DNA of 36,459 bases from Bacteroidales bacterium UBA1756 (lineage in GTDB: Bacteria > Bacteroidota > Bacteroidia > Bacteroidales > WCHB1-69): NCBI GenBank assembly GCA_002314795.1, contig DCHI01000058.1, forward strand, positions 1-36,459, given 5' to 3'. Numbering within the stretch: position 1 is the first letter of the stretch; each line of letters opens with the position of its first letter. The position numbers and the translations under genes were made by a program. This document shows, piece by piece, positions 1-6,600 of the stretch. The notes beneath the pieces were generated by a model. That model was not told the origin of the DNA. It worked only from the letters and a program-made list of their open reading frames with translations, and searched no databases.

Positions 1-336
1 AGTGACAGCAGAATCACCGTCATCATCAGAATATTTTTTTATGTAATAAAGCGAATTTCCCTTTTTAATGGATATCTCAACTACATACTTTCCGTTGATA
101 TACTTTGTACCTAATTCAATAAATTCTTGAGGATTCGGAAGAATTTTTGTAGAAATGGTCTCGGAAATACGAACCATTGTCTCATCTAAATTGTCAACTC
201 CAACGACCGAACCATCATCCTCTACGCCAATGTAGAGAATTCCGCCTTGCGTATTTAAAAACGCAACCAATTCTTTTTCAATGGTTTCGTTGTAAATACG
301 TTTGAGTTCTACCGTGTCAGTTTCTTTGAATTGCAT
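1..336 (-). CDS. AlbA_2 (Schlafen AAA_4-like) domain protein, 5' part only
   Basis: An open frame runs from ATG at 336 to the window edge without a stop, giving 112 residues of a longer protein. The N-terminus has the pattern of the AlbA_2/divergent-AAA_4 putative nucleic-acid-binding domain: a TVELKR segment at residues 8-13, FLNTQGGILYIGVEDDG at 27-43, then VVGVDN. This domain usually opens proteins of about 200-500 aa annotated as ATP-binding or transcriptional regulators, and its exact role is poorly known. Family assignment rests on these motifs; the C-terminal partner domain lies outside the window. The gene follows dut on the same strand, 64 bp downstream, across a 9-bp tandem repeat. 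Confidence 0.75.
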   Translation of the reverse strand, partial: MQFKETDTVELKRIYNETIEKELVAFLNTQGGILYIGVEDDGSVVGVDNLDETMVRISETISTKILPNPQEFIELGTKYINGKYVVEISIKKGNSLYYIKKYSDDDGDSAVT

Positions 337-344
337 TGAGTTGA

Positions 345-407
345 GTTCGTAAGGTTCGTAAAGTTTGTAAAGTTTATAAAGTTCTTTAGGGTTGTAAGGT
401 TTAGTGA
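345..407. repeat. 9-bp tandem repeat starting at the dut stop codon
   Basis: About six and a half degenerate 9-bp units lie between dut and the AlbA_2 gene. On the coding (minus) strand the unit is NNAACTTTA, and the first unit begins with the dut TAA stop (403-401). The same motif recurs in opposite orientation at 15671-15711. Confidence 0.8.
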
Positions 408-832
408 CCGGTGCTGCCGAAGCCATTGGCGGCACGTTCGGTTTCCGATAGTTCATTGGCTGGCTCCCATTCGACTATTTCGTGCTTGGCGACGACCAAC
501 TGCGCCACACGGTCGCCATCGTGCACGGTAAACGGTTGGTCGGAGAGGTTGACGAGGGCGACTTTGATTTCGCCGCGATAATCGGCATCGATGGTTCCCG
601 GCGCATTGATGACGGTGACACCGTTTTTGATGGCCAGCCCGCTTCTGGGACGGACCTGCGCCTCATAGCCCTTCGGCAATTCAATGAACAAGCCGGTTGG
701 AATCAACGCCCGCTGCAAAGGAGGCATCGTGACCTCTTCAGAAAGATTGGCACGCAAGTCCATTCCAGCCGACAATTCCGTTGCAGCCGCTGGCAGCGGA
801 TGTGCCGAATTATTAAGGATTTTACACTTCAT
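401..832 (-). CDS. dut: dUTP diphosphatase (dUTPase)
   Basis: Hydrolyses dUTP to dUMP and PPi, keeping uracil out of DNA and supplying dUMP for thymidylate synthesis. All five motifs of the trimeric dUTPase family are present: AGMDLRA, RPRSGLA, GTIDADYRGEI with the catalytic Asp, GDRVAQLVV, and the C-terminal arm AANGFGSTG. I start it at ATG 832 (143 aa, normal length). The frame extends to 865, but a -7 promoter element sits at 855-862, so the upstream codons would not be transcribed. The 5' leader is then only about 15 nt, common in this phylum. It is probably monocistronic or co-transcribed with the downstream AlbA_2 gene. Confidence 0.96.
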   Translation of the reverse strand: MKCKILNNSAHPLPAAATELSAGMDLRANLSEEVTMPPLQRALIPTGLFIELPKGYEAQVRPRSGLAIKNGVTVINAPGTIDADYRGEIKVALVNLSDQPFTVHDGDRVAQLVVAKHEIVEWEPANELSETERAANGFGSTGH

Positions 833-854
833 ACTATCGAGCAAAAATAGTTTG

Positions 855-862
855 CAAAGGTA
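855..862 (-). promoter_or_regulatory. -7 element of dut promoter
   Basis: TACCTTTG on the minus strand matches the Bacteroidetes TAnnTTTG element about 23 nt before the dut ATG. No clear TTTG -33 box was found. Confidence 0.6.
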
Positions 863-980
863 CAATAATAATTTGTAATTGTCACTATTTCAAACCAATG
901 AAAACATTTATGAAAGATGAAATGTCATCCGTCTGTCACCCGCAAAAAAAGACTGATGGATAGTTTTTTTCACTCACATT

Positions 981-1008
981 TTTGCGTATAAAATTTATTG
1001 TACTTTTG
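981..1008 (+). promoter_or_regulatory. Orphan plus-strand promoter
   Basis: TTTG (981-984), 16 nt, then TACTTTTG (1001-1008) matches the -33/-7 Bacteroidetes promoter. No plus-strand gene follows; the next plus-strand signal is the terminator at 1111-1138. The recA promoter shows the same 16-nt spacing. Confidence 0.6.
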
Positions 1009-1019
1009 CCGAAAATTTT

Positions 1020-1069
1020 AAAAGTCGCCCGAAAAAGTGTGATATTATACTAAAAAGTCGCCCGAAAAA
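1020..1069. repeat. Direct repeat pair of 17 nt
   Basis: AAAAGTCGCCCGAAAAA occurs at 1020-1036 and 1053-1069 with a 16-nt spacer. It lies inside the candidate small RNA and outside any gene. Confidence 0.85.
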
Positions 1070-1110
1070 ATGTTAACAAATTGATTTATAATAATATGTA
1101 TAAAAAAACA

Positions 1111-1138
1111 AAAAAAGGAGGCCGAAACCTCCTTTTTT
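1111..1138. terminator. Bidirectional intrinsic terminator
   Basis: An 11-bp stem (A6-GGAGG / CCTCC-T6) has the loop CCGAAA. It has a T-run on either strand, so it can end the minus-strand ctfB-crt-hbd transcript (hbd stop at 1156) and the plus-strand candidate RNA. Confidence 0.85.
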
Positions 1139-1155
1139 ATGATGAAAAGTGACTA

Positions 1156-1992
1156 CTAATATTTGTAGAAACCTTCGCCGGTTTTGCGTCCGAGCAAACC
1201 AGCACGTACCATCTTTCTTAACAATGGATGAGGACGGTATTTCGGATCGCCGAATTCTTTGTAAAGGACTTCCATAATGGCGAGGTTGACATCGTTGCCA
1301 ATCAAGTCTGCCAAAGCAAGCGGACCCATCGGATGATTAGCACCCAGCATCATACATTTGTCGATGTCTTCTGCGCTGGCGATGCCGTCTGCCAAAATAC
1401 CAACCGCCTCGTTAATCATCGGGATCAAGATACGATTGACGACGAAACCAGGAGCTTCGTTGACCAAGACGGGCGTTTTGCCGATAGAAGTAGCCAACTC
1501 AACGATTTGGTTGCAAACTTCTTCGGAAGTCACCTGTCCCTTAATCACTTCTACCAAAGCCATACGGTCGGCGGGATTGAAAAAGTGCATACCGATGAAT
1601 TGCGCCGGACGAGCGGTGCAAGCAGCGATTTCGGTAATGGAAAGTGAGGAGGAGTTGGTTGCGAAAACGGTTTCCGGTTTGCAAATCTTATCCAATTCCA
1701 TAAAAACGTCTTTTTTGAGCTGCATATCTTCCACCGCAGCTTCAATCACGAGGTCGGCATCAGCAAAAGCGGCGTAATCCGTTGTGGTGGTGATGTTTTT
1801 CAAGATAGCGTCAACGGCTTCCTGAGTCATCTTGCCTTTTTCAACTAATTTACCATAACCTTTTGCAAATGAAGCCATTGCTTTGTCCAAGCTGGCCTGT
1901 GTTCTACTTTTCATAACAACGGGCATCTTAGCAGCAAACGCTTTTACGATACCTTTTGCCATTGTTCCAGTTCCAATAACACAAATTTTCAT
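1156..1992 (-). CDS. hbd: 3-hydroxybutyryl-CoA dehydrogenase
   Basis: Soluble NAD(P)H-dependent enzyme interconverting acetoacetyl-CoA and 3-hydroxybutyryl-CoA. The Rossmann loop GTGTMAKG lies at residues 7-14. The catalytic set is visible: NSSSLS (113-118), His136 in GMHFFNP, Glu148 in LVEVI, and Asn186 in the NRILIP segment. The C-terminal helical domain ends in the usual GRKTGEGFYKY. At 278 aa it has the length of clostridial Hbd. It is the last gene of the ctfB-crt-hbd run, 36 bp after crt, and is followed by a terminator. This context points to the four-carbon fermentative pathway rather than long-chain beta-oxidation. No thiolase or butyryl-CoA dehydrogenase lies in the window. Confidence 0.94.
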   Translation of the reverse strand: MKICVIGTGTMAKGIVKAFAAKMPVVMKSRTQASLDKAMASFAKGYGKLVEKGKMTQEAVDAILKNITTTTDYAAFADADLVIEAAVEDMQLKKDVFMELDKICKPETVFATNSSSLSITEIAACTARPAQFIGMHFFNPADRMALVEVIKGQVTSEEVCNQIVELATSIGKTPVLVNEAPGFVVNRILIPMINEAVGILADGIASAEDIDKCMMLGANHPMGPLALADLIGNDVNLAIMEVLYKEFGDPKYRPHPLLRKMVRAGLLGRKTGEGFYKY

Positions 1993-2028
1993 AATATAAG
2001 TTTTTGATTTTAAATTAAATACAAATAA

Positions 2029-2799
2029 TTATTCGTTTTTAAAAGACGGTTTTGCCTTTGTCAAAAAAGCAGTCATCCCCTCTTTCTGGTCCTTCGTGTC
2101 GAAACACATTCCGAAAACCTTGTTTTCATACGCAATGGCTTCGTCGGCTTCTAAGTCGTATTCCGCATTGATGCAGAGTTTTGCGTAACGGACAGCAATC
2201 GGGGCCATTGCACAAATCTTGGCTGCCAGCGCTTTCGCTGCGTCCATCAATTCGGCTTGCGGATATACGGCATTGACCAAACCAATTCGCAACGCTTCGT
2301 CTGCACGAATGACCTTTCCCGTATAAATCATCTCTTTAGCATAACCCATTCCAATCAACTTGGCCAAGCGGTAAGTCCCTGAAAAACCGGGAATGATTCC
2401 GAGTCCGACCTCGGGCTGTCCGAACTTGGCATTATCGGAGCAAATGCGGATGTCGCACGCCATAGCCAATTCGCAACCGCCGCCCAAAGCGAAACCGTTG
2501 ACGGCAGCAATAACCGGAATATCAAGCACTTCGATTTTACGAAAGACTTTTGCGCCCAAACGTCCAAAGTTTTCACCTTCTTCCGCGTTGAGGTTCTGCA
2601 TTTCGGAAATATCTGCGCCAGCGACAAATGATTTTTCACCGTCACCAGTGATAATCAAGACTTTCACATTTGAATCGATATGGTCGATAAAATCGTCCAA
2701 TTCTTTCAAAATGGTGGAATTAAGTGCGTTTAATGACTTCGGAGCAGAGATAGCTAACGTGCAAATCCCGTTTTCAATATTAGCTTTTAAGAATTCCAT
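2029..2799 (-). CDS. crt: Enoyl-CoA hydratase (crotonase)
   Basis: Hydrates crotonyl-CoA to 3-hydroxybutyryl-CoA or catalyses the reverse dehydration. At 256 aa it is a standard single-domain crotonase. The oxyanion-hole segment FVAGADISEM lies at residues 58-67. Both catalytic glutamates are present: Glu110 in ALGGGCELAMACD and Glu130 in FGQPEVGLGIIPGF. It sits between ctfB and hbd, and the three form a compact functional set. The 40 bp separating it from ctfB is an unusual 7-bp tandem repeat. Its substrate (short-chain crotonyl-CoA) is inferred from the hbd neighbour; the sequence alone cannot exclude a longer acyl chain. Confidence 0.92.
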   Translation of the reverse strand: MEFLKANIENGICTLAISAPKSLNALNSTILKELDDFIDHIDSNVKVLIITGDGEKSFVAGADISEMQNLNAEEGENFGRLGAKVFRKIEVLDIPVIAAVNGFALGGGCELAMACDIRICSDNAKFGQPEVGLGIIPGFSGTYRLAKLIGMGYAKEMIYTGKVIRADEALRIGLVNAVYPQAELMDAAKALAAKICAMAPIAVRYAKLCINAEYDLEADEAIAYENKVFGMCFDTKDQKEGMTAFLTKAKPSFKNE

Positions 2800-2800
2800 T

Positions 2801-2842
2801 ATTCTTAACTATAAACTATTAATTATAAATTGTTAATTGCTA
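2801..2842. repeat. 7-bp tandem repeat starting at the ctfB stop codon
   Basis: Six consecutive degenerate 7-bp units fill the whole ctfB-crt gap. On the minus strand the units resemble TAACAAT or TTATAGT, and the first unit begins with the ctfB TAG. The 7-bp period places stop codons in all three reading frames. Confidence 0.8.
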
Positions 2843-3499
2843 CAGCTGCATCGGTTTCAAATCGGGAGCGATAATCAGGGTAGCTTCCGTAGCGGCCTGA
2901 ACATCTTCAACCGTGAATTCGGGATGGAGTTCCTTGAGAACGATTCCTTTCGGAGTGACTTCCATCACACCCATTTCGGTAATGATGAGGTTCACCTGAC
3001 CTTTAGCCGTAAGCGGGAGGTTACATTTTTTCAAAATTTTCGGATTGCCTTTCTGCGTGTGTTCCATCGCGAGGATGACACGTTTAGCACCGACGATGAG
3101 GTCCATAGCGCCGCCCATACCGGGAGTCAACTTGCCAGGAATCATCCAGTTAGCCAAGTCACCTTCTTCATCCACCTGCATAGCGCCGAGGATGGTTGCA
3201 TCGACGTGACCGCCACGAATAATGCCGAAAGAGGTAGCTGAACTGAAAGAAGCAGCACCATCAACAGCGGTGATGAAACCGCCACCGGCGTTAATCATAT
3301 TCTGGTCTTCTTTTCCTTCTTCCGGAGTCGGGCCCATACCAATCATTCCGTTTTCGGTTTGAAGAGTAACGGTTACACCTTCCGGCAAAAAGTTAGGAAT
3401 CATCGTGGGGATTCCAATTCCGAGGTTTACAATGTCTCCGTCGTGAAGCTCAAGAGCTGCACGTCTTGCAATGGTTTGACGAATTTCATTCTTGTCCAT
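2840..3499 (-). CDS. ctfB: Acyl-CoA:acetate/acetoacetate CoA-transferase, subunit B
   Basis: Small subunit of a heterodimeric class I CoA-transferase, which moves CoA between acyl-CoA and a free acid such as acetate, butyrate or acetoacetate. Residues 24-32 (VNLGIGIPT) and the active-site segment TENGMIGMG are characteristic; Glu49 is the expected thioester-forming glutamate. The length of 219 aa is normal. It opens the ctfB-crt-hbd operon from its own promoter (-7 at 3566-3573). Its obligate partner, subunit A, is not adjacent as usual but is encoded at 5709-6356. The exact acyl substrate cannot be read from sequence. Confidence 0.93.
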   Translation of the reverse strand: MDKNEIRQTIARRAALELHDGDIVNLGIGIPTMIPNFLPEGVTVTLQTENGMIGMGPTPEEGKEDQNMINAGGGFITAVDGAASFSSATSFGIIRGGHVDATILGAMQVDEEGDLANWMIPGKLTPGMGGAMDLIVGAKRVILAMEHTQKGNPKILKKCNLPLTAKGQVNLIITEMGVMEVTPKGIVLKELHPEFTVEDVQAATEATLIIAPDLKPMQL

Positions 3500-3565
3500 A
3501 GTAAAACTGTTTTTATATTATTTTTTATTGTTGAATTTTATTGTCGATTTAAAAAAACACGGCTG

Positions 3566-3573
3566 CAAATGTA
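3566..3573 (-). promoter_or_regulatory. -7 element of ctfB-crt-hbd promoter
   Basis: TACATTTG on the minus strand matches TAnnTTTG. A start near 3559 would give a leader of about 60 nt before the ctfB ATG. It shows that this operon need not depend on transcription from the upstream fthC-like gene. Confidence 0.65.
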
Positions 3574-3582
3574 CGATTATTT

Positions 3583-4368
3583 TCAATACAAGCCACAGAT
3601 TATTTCATCCATCGGAACATCGTTCGGTTCGGTTGGTATTTTTTCAAGTAGTTGAAAATCAAAGCAAATGCCGATTTTTCTCGTAGAATGATGTTGCGAC
3701 AGAAAGCGGTCGTAATAACCTTTGCCGCGTCCTAAGCGGTTTCCCTTTTTATCAAAAGCCATTCCCGGAACGACAATTAGGTCGTAGCCGCCTTCGTACG
3801 GATGGTTTTTCGGCTCTAAAATGTCAAAGTCACCGACGACGAAAGGCGTGTCCGGCGTAAGTTCCACGGGAACAATGTCGTCACCGACGACCGTTGGCAG
3901 AATGACGCGCTTGCTTTGACGCCATTTTTCAATCAAGCCGCTCGTGCGTACCTCGTCGGGAAGCGAGCTGTACAACATCACCGTTTTAGCAGAAACGAAG
4001 GCGGGATGCGCTTCGAGCACCGCGATGACTTTCTCCGATTTCTCATCCAACTGCTGCGGGCTATGACGTTTTTTCATAACACGGACATAGCTGCGAAGTC
4101 CCGGCTTGGTTTTCTGATACTCCCCTATCCACTTTTCCAAACATTCCGTACGAAGCCGATACTTTGCCATCTGCGATTCGATAAATTCTTCGCTATACTG
4201 CGTTTCACAGAAGCCGTTTCCTCTTGCCACAAAAGTTCCATCATCCAGATTATCAAATATTTCCAAATAATTTTGATAAAATTGCTGATTCTGTTCCAAA
4301 AGGTCGAGCAAATCGGCGATTCCGGCTTCGAACGATTCTCCAGATGGAAACCTATAACGTGACTTCAT
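3583..4368 (-). CDS. 5-formyltetrahydrofolate cyclo-ligase with N-terminal extension
   Basis: The C-terminal part (about residues 88-261) is a 5-formyl-THF cyclo-ligase, which makes 5,10-methenyl-THF with ATP and so recycles 5-formyl-THF. Support comes from VMLYSSLPDEVRT (130-142), the P-loop-like signature GRGKGYYDRFL (213-223), and IGICFDFQ near the end. The family is normally about 175-190 aa and starts near the segment LRSYVRVMKKRHSP (91-104). Here about 87 extra residues with no recognised domain precede it in frame. I start at ATG 4368, 19 nt after the kdsA stop, rather than at the longer frame to 4446, which would overlap kdsA. It forms an operon with kdsA and the receiver gene. The ligase call is firm; the extension is unexplained. 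Confidence 0.88.
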   Translation of the reverse strand: MKSRYRFPSGESFEAGIADLLDLLEQNQQFYQNYLEIFDNLDDGTFVARGNGFCETQYSEEFIESQMAKYRLRTECLEKWIGEYQKTKPGLRSYVRVMKKRHSPQQLDEKSEKVIAVLEAHPAFVSAKTVMLYSSLPDEVRTSGLIEKWRQSKRVILPTVVGDDIVPVELTPDTPFVVGDFDILEPKNHPYEGGYDLIVVPGMAFDKKGNRLGRGKGYYDRFLSQHHSTRKIGICFDFQLLEKIPTEPNDVPMDEIICGLY

Positions 4369-4387
4369 CTTTTTATAAAAACAAAAA

Positions 4388-5194
4388 TTATAAAGAAATA
4401 GCTTTCCGTATTTTAACCAACTTTTCCATAAGAGGACGCAACTCACTCAATGGCAACATATTGGCACCATCCGACAGGGCTTTGGACGGCTCGGGATGCG
4501 TTTCTATGAAAAGTCCGTCGAAACCGACGGCTACGCCTGCACGGGCAATGGTTTCAATCAGTTCGGGATGGCCTCCCGTGACTCCTGCCGGCTGGTTGGG
4601 TTGCTGCAACGAATGGGTACAGTCAAGCACGACAGGACAACCGACGGCCTGCATTGCCTTAACTCCCCGAAAATCAACGACTAAGTCCTGATAGCCGAAG
4701 GTCGTTCCGCGCTCTGTCAGCATCACATTGGGATTGCCGGCATCGCGGACTTTTTCTGCTGCAAATCGCATCGATTCGGGAGAAAGGAACTGTCCTTTTT
4801 TGATATTGACCATCTTTCCCGTTTTGGCCGCCGCCACAAGTAACGTGGTTTGTCGGCACAAAAAAGCCGGTATCTGAAGGATGTCCGCCACGGTCGCGGC
4901 CTTTTCCGCCTCTTCTTCCGTATGAATGTCGGTAACGATTGGAAGGTGAAGTTCGGACTTCACGTCGGCCAAGATTTGCAAGGCGGCCTCGTCCCCAATT
5001 CCCGTAAACGAGCGCAAAGACGAGCGGTTTGCCTTGCGGTAGGAGGCCTTAAAAAAGTAGGGAATTCCCAGATCACGGCAGACGGAAGCCACCTCGCGGG
5101 CGACGCACATCGTCACTTCGCGATTTTCAACGACGCACGGTCCAGCGATTAAAAAGAAATTACCTTTGGGAGAAATCAGGTCGGTGTAATTCAT
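4388..5194 (-). CDS. kdsA: 3-deoxy-8-phosphooctulonate synthase (KDO-8-P synthase)
   Basis: Condenses phosphoenolpyruvate with arabinose-5-phosphate to give KDO-8-phosphate, the precursor of the lipid A-linked inner-core sugar, so the organism makes lipopolysaccharide. Typical segments in order are LIAGPCVVE, FFKASYRKANRSS, LPIVTDIH, QIPAFLCRQT, MVNIKKGQF, MLTERGTTFGY, VVLDCTHSLQQPN and GLFIETHPEPSKALSDGANM. At 268 aa it is a normal length. It sits between a receiver-domain gene (30 bp upstream) and the cyclo-ligase (19 bp downstream), neither of them LPS genes. The Cys in AGPC belongs to the conserved fold. Confidence 0.96.
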   Translation of the reverse strand: MNYTDLISPKGNFFLIAGPCVVENREVTMCVAREVASVCRDLGIPYFFKASYRKANRSSLRSFTGIGDEAALQILADVKSELHLPIVTDIHTEEEAEKAATVADILQIPAFLCRQTTLLVAAAKTGKMVNIKKGQFLSPESMRFAAEKVRDAGNPNVMLTERGTTFGYQDLVVDFRGVKAMQAVGCPVVLDCTHSLQQPNQPAGVTGGHPELIETIARAGVAVGFDGLFIETHPEPSKALSDGANMLPLSELRPLMEKLVKIRKAISL

Positions 5195-5224
5195 AGTTTA
5201 CGTTTAAAGGGAGTTCACGAATAA

Positions 5225-5629
5225 TCAGTTCGCTTTGCTATTACGAAGTTCCTTGATTTCGGCAAGGAGTTCCTCACGTTCAACGGCGTGACGAATACTG
5301 ATAAGCAGCCGATTGAGGTCCAAGGGTTTTGGAATACAATCGTAAGCACCTAATTTCAAAGCATTTGACACTTGGTCAACGGTAATATGAGCGGAAACCA
5401 TAATGACCGGGAAATCGTATTTTTCCTTGATTCGAGGCAGGGTTTCAAATCCGTCCATTCCAGGCATTTTCACATCCAGCAAGGCAAGGGAAACGGGTTC
5501 AGTCGCTGCTTTTTCAAGTGCTTCCAAGCCGCTTCCTGCTTCACAAACCGAATAATTTTCGTATTCCAAAATTTCTCTGATGACCCCACGGACAGACGGT
5601 TCATCATCGATGACCAATATTTTATTCAT
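5225..5629 (-). CDS. Receiver-only response regulator, NtrC-like
   Basis: A single CheY-type receiver domain of 134 aa. Acidic pocket residues Asp8 and Asp9, phospho-acceptor Asp52 (LLDVKMPGMDG), Ser79 and Lys101 (KP) are all present, so it should be phosphorylatable. The C-terminal stretch DLNRLLISIRHAVEREELL resembles the linker by which Bacteroidetes NtrC-family regulators join their sigma-54 AAA+ domain. Here the protein simply stops, with no DNA-binding or output domain. No histidine kinase is nearby. It lies 30 bp before kdsA and after the ctfA terminator, and no TAnnTTTG element is apparent just upstream. Function is unknown; phosphate sink, protein-interaction switch or relic of an NtrC are all possible. 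Confidence 0.88.
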   Translation of the reverse strand: MNKILVIDDEPSVRGVIREILEYENYSVCEAGSGLEALEKAATEPVSLALLDVKMPGMDGFETLPRIKEKYDFPVIMVSAHITVDQVSNALKLGAYDCIPKPLDLNRLLISIRHAVEREELLAEIKELRNSKAN

Positions 5630-5653
5630 TCAAAAAAATTTTTGTGAGATGAG

Positions 5654-5689
5654 AAAAAAAATGGACAATGCGTTTGATTGTCCATTTTT
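5654..5689. terminator. Intrinsic terminator after ctfA
   Basis: The perfect 8-bp stem TGGACAAT/ATTGTCCA (5662-5669 and 5677-5684) is flanked by A and T runs, so it works on either strand. It separates the minus-strand ctfA transcript from the receiver-kdsA genes. Confidence 0.85.
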
Positions 5690-5708
5690 CTATTTGCATA
5701 TTAAATGA

Positions 5709-6356
5709 TTAACCTTGAATGAGATAGTCAACGAAAAGAGCGGGTGTATGAACGCGTTCCGGTTCAATATTACCTGTCTTAACGATTTCCTTAGCTTCAG
5801 CAATGACGAGGTCGGCAGCCGTTGCCATCATCGGGTTAAAGTTCTGGGTGGTACCTTTGTAAATCAAGTTGCCGTCTTCGTCGGCGATGTTAGCACCGAG
5901 GATGGCCATATCGGCGTGAAGCGGTTTTTCGAGCAAATATTCTTTACCATCGATGGTGATTTTTTGCTTGCCTTCTTCTACGACCGTACCGATTCCGGTA
6001 GGAGTAAGCACGCCACCGAGGCCGGCGCCACCAGCGCGAACTCTTTCAGCCAACGTACCTTGAGGTGAGAATTCAACTTCGAGGGTTTTGTCATTGAAAC
6101 CGGCGACTGCCAACGGATTGGTTCCCATATGGGACAAAATCATTTTTTTGACTTTACCAGCAGCAATGAGACGACCGCTTCCCTTTTCCGGATAAGCAGC
6201 ATCATTGCAAATGAGTGTGAGGTCTTTGGCGGGCCCATTGGCGATGGCTTCAATCAATTTGATTGGCGAACCGACGGACAAGAAACCGCCCACCATAATT
6301 GTCATACCGTCCTTTACCATTGCGGCGGCTTCTTCTACAGAGATTAATTTCTTCAT
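5709..6356 (-). CDS. ctfA: Acyl-CoA:acetate/acetoacetate CoA-transferase, subunit A
   Basis: Alpha subunit of the heterodimeric class I CoA-transferase, partner of ctfB at 2840-3499. Characteristic segments are MVGGFLSVGSP (21-31), the ILSHMGTNP region, the glycine-rich GGAGLGGVLTPTGIGT stretch, and EYLLEKPLHADMAILGA followed by GNLIYKG. The length of 215 aa is normal. It has its own promoter (-7 at 6413-6420) and a strong terminator at 5654-5689, so it is transcribed apart from subunit B despite needing it 1:1. Three unrelated genes lie between the two subunits. Confidence 0.93.
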   Translation of the reverse strand: MKKLISVEEAAAMVKDGMTIMVGGFLSVGSPIKLIEAIANGPAKDLTLICNDAAYPEKGSGRLIAAGKVKKMILSHMGTNPLAVAGFNDKTLEVEFSPQGTLAERVRAGGAGLGGVLTPTGIGTVVEEGKQKITIDGKEYLLEKPLHADMAILGANIADEDGNLIYKGTTQNFNPMMATAADLVIAEAKEIVKTGNIEPERVHTPALFVDYLIQG

Positions 6357-6412
6357 ATTGATAATGTTTAAATTGTTATTTCAAGAAAGATTGCGCTTTT
6401 CAAAAGCGGCGG

Positions 6413-6420
6413 CAAATATA
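6413..6420 (-). promoter_or_regulatory. -7 element of ctfA promoter
   Basis: TATATTTG on the minus strand matches TAnnTTTG. The leader would be about 50 nt and contains a small inverted repeat (GCTTTTCAAAAGC near 6395-6407). Confidence 0.6.
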
Positions 6421-6523
6421 GCATTTTTATTTCAGACGGGAACCCCCTTTTTCAGAAAAAAGAGCAGAGGTTTTTCTTGAGCGGCAATTTCTTGAAAACG
6501 GCCTGAAATTGAAAATAAAGCCG

Positions 6524-6531
6524 TACTTTTG
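6524..6531 (+). promoter_or_regulatory. -7 element of the phosphatase/alarmone-hydrolase operon
   Basis: TACTTTTG on the plus strand lies 57 nt before the annotated ATG at 6581. The predicted start near 6540 puts the short upstream ORF (6547) at the very 5' end of the mRNA. Confidence 0.65.
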
Positions 6532-6546
6532 CGCTCCGATTTTTTA

Positions 6547-6600
6547 ATGGCAAAACGCTTGAAAATCAGTAACCATCAGGATGGCATCTTTTATGAATAA
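6547..6600 (+). CDS. Possible 17-residue upstream ORF overlapping the phosphatase start
   Basis: ATG at 6547 opens the frame MAKRLKISNHQDGIFYE and stops at TAA 6598-6600. It overlaps two of the three candidate starts of the phosphatase gene (6581 and 6593) in a different frame and stops just before the third (6602). Such an arrangement would allow translational coupling. It is very short and could be chance. Confidence 0.25.
   Translation: MAKRLKISNHQDGIFYE

Larger units (their letters stand above)
1014..1138 (+). ncRNA. Candidate small RNA of about 125 nt
   Basis: Inferred from a promoter at 981-1008 and an intrinsic terminator at 1111-1138, with no credible ORF between them. Inside are two copies of AAAAGTCGCCCGAAAAA (1020-1036 and 1053-1069), exactly 33 nt apart. 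The core CCGAAA occurs four times, once at 1009, once in each repeat, and once as the terminator loop. I recognise no known RNA family. The stretch 833-1013 upstream holds only the dut promoter and this RNA's promoter. Confidence 0.4.

Noticed and set aside
899..964. 21-codon plus-strand ORF before the candidate small RNA
   Set aside because: It lies upstream of the orphan promoter, has no promoter of its own and no recognisable content.
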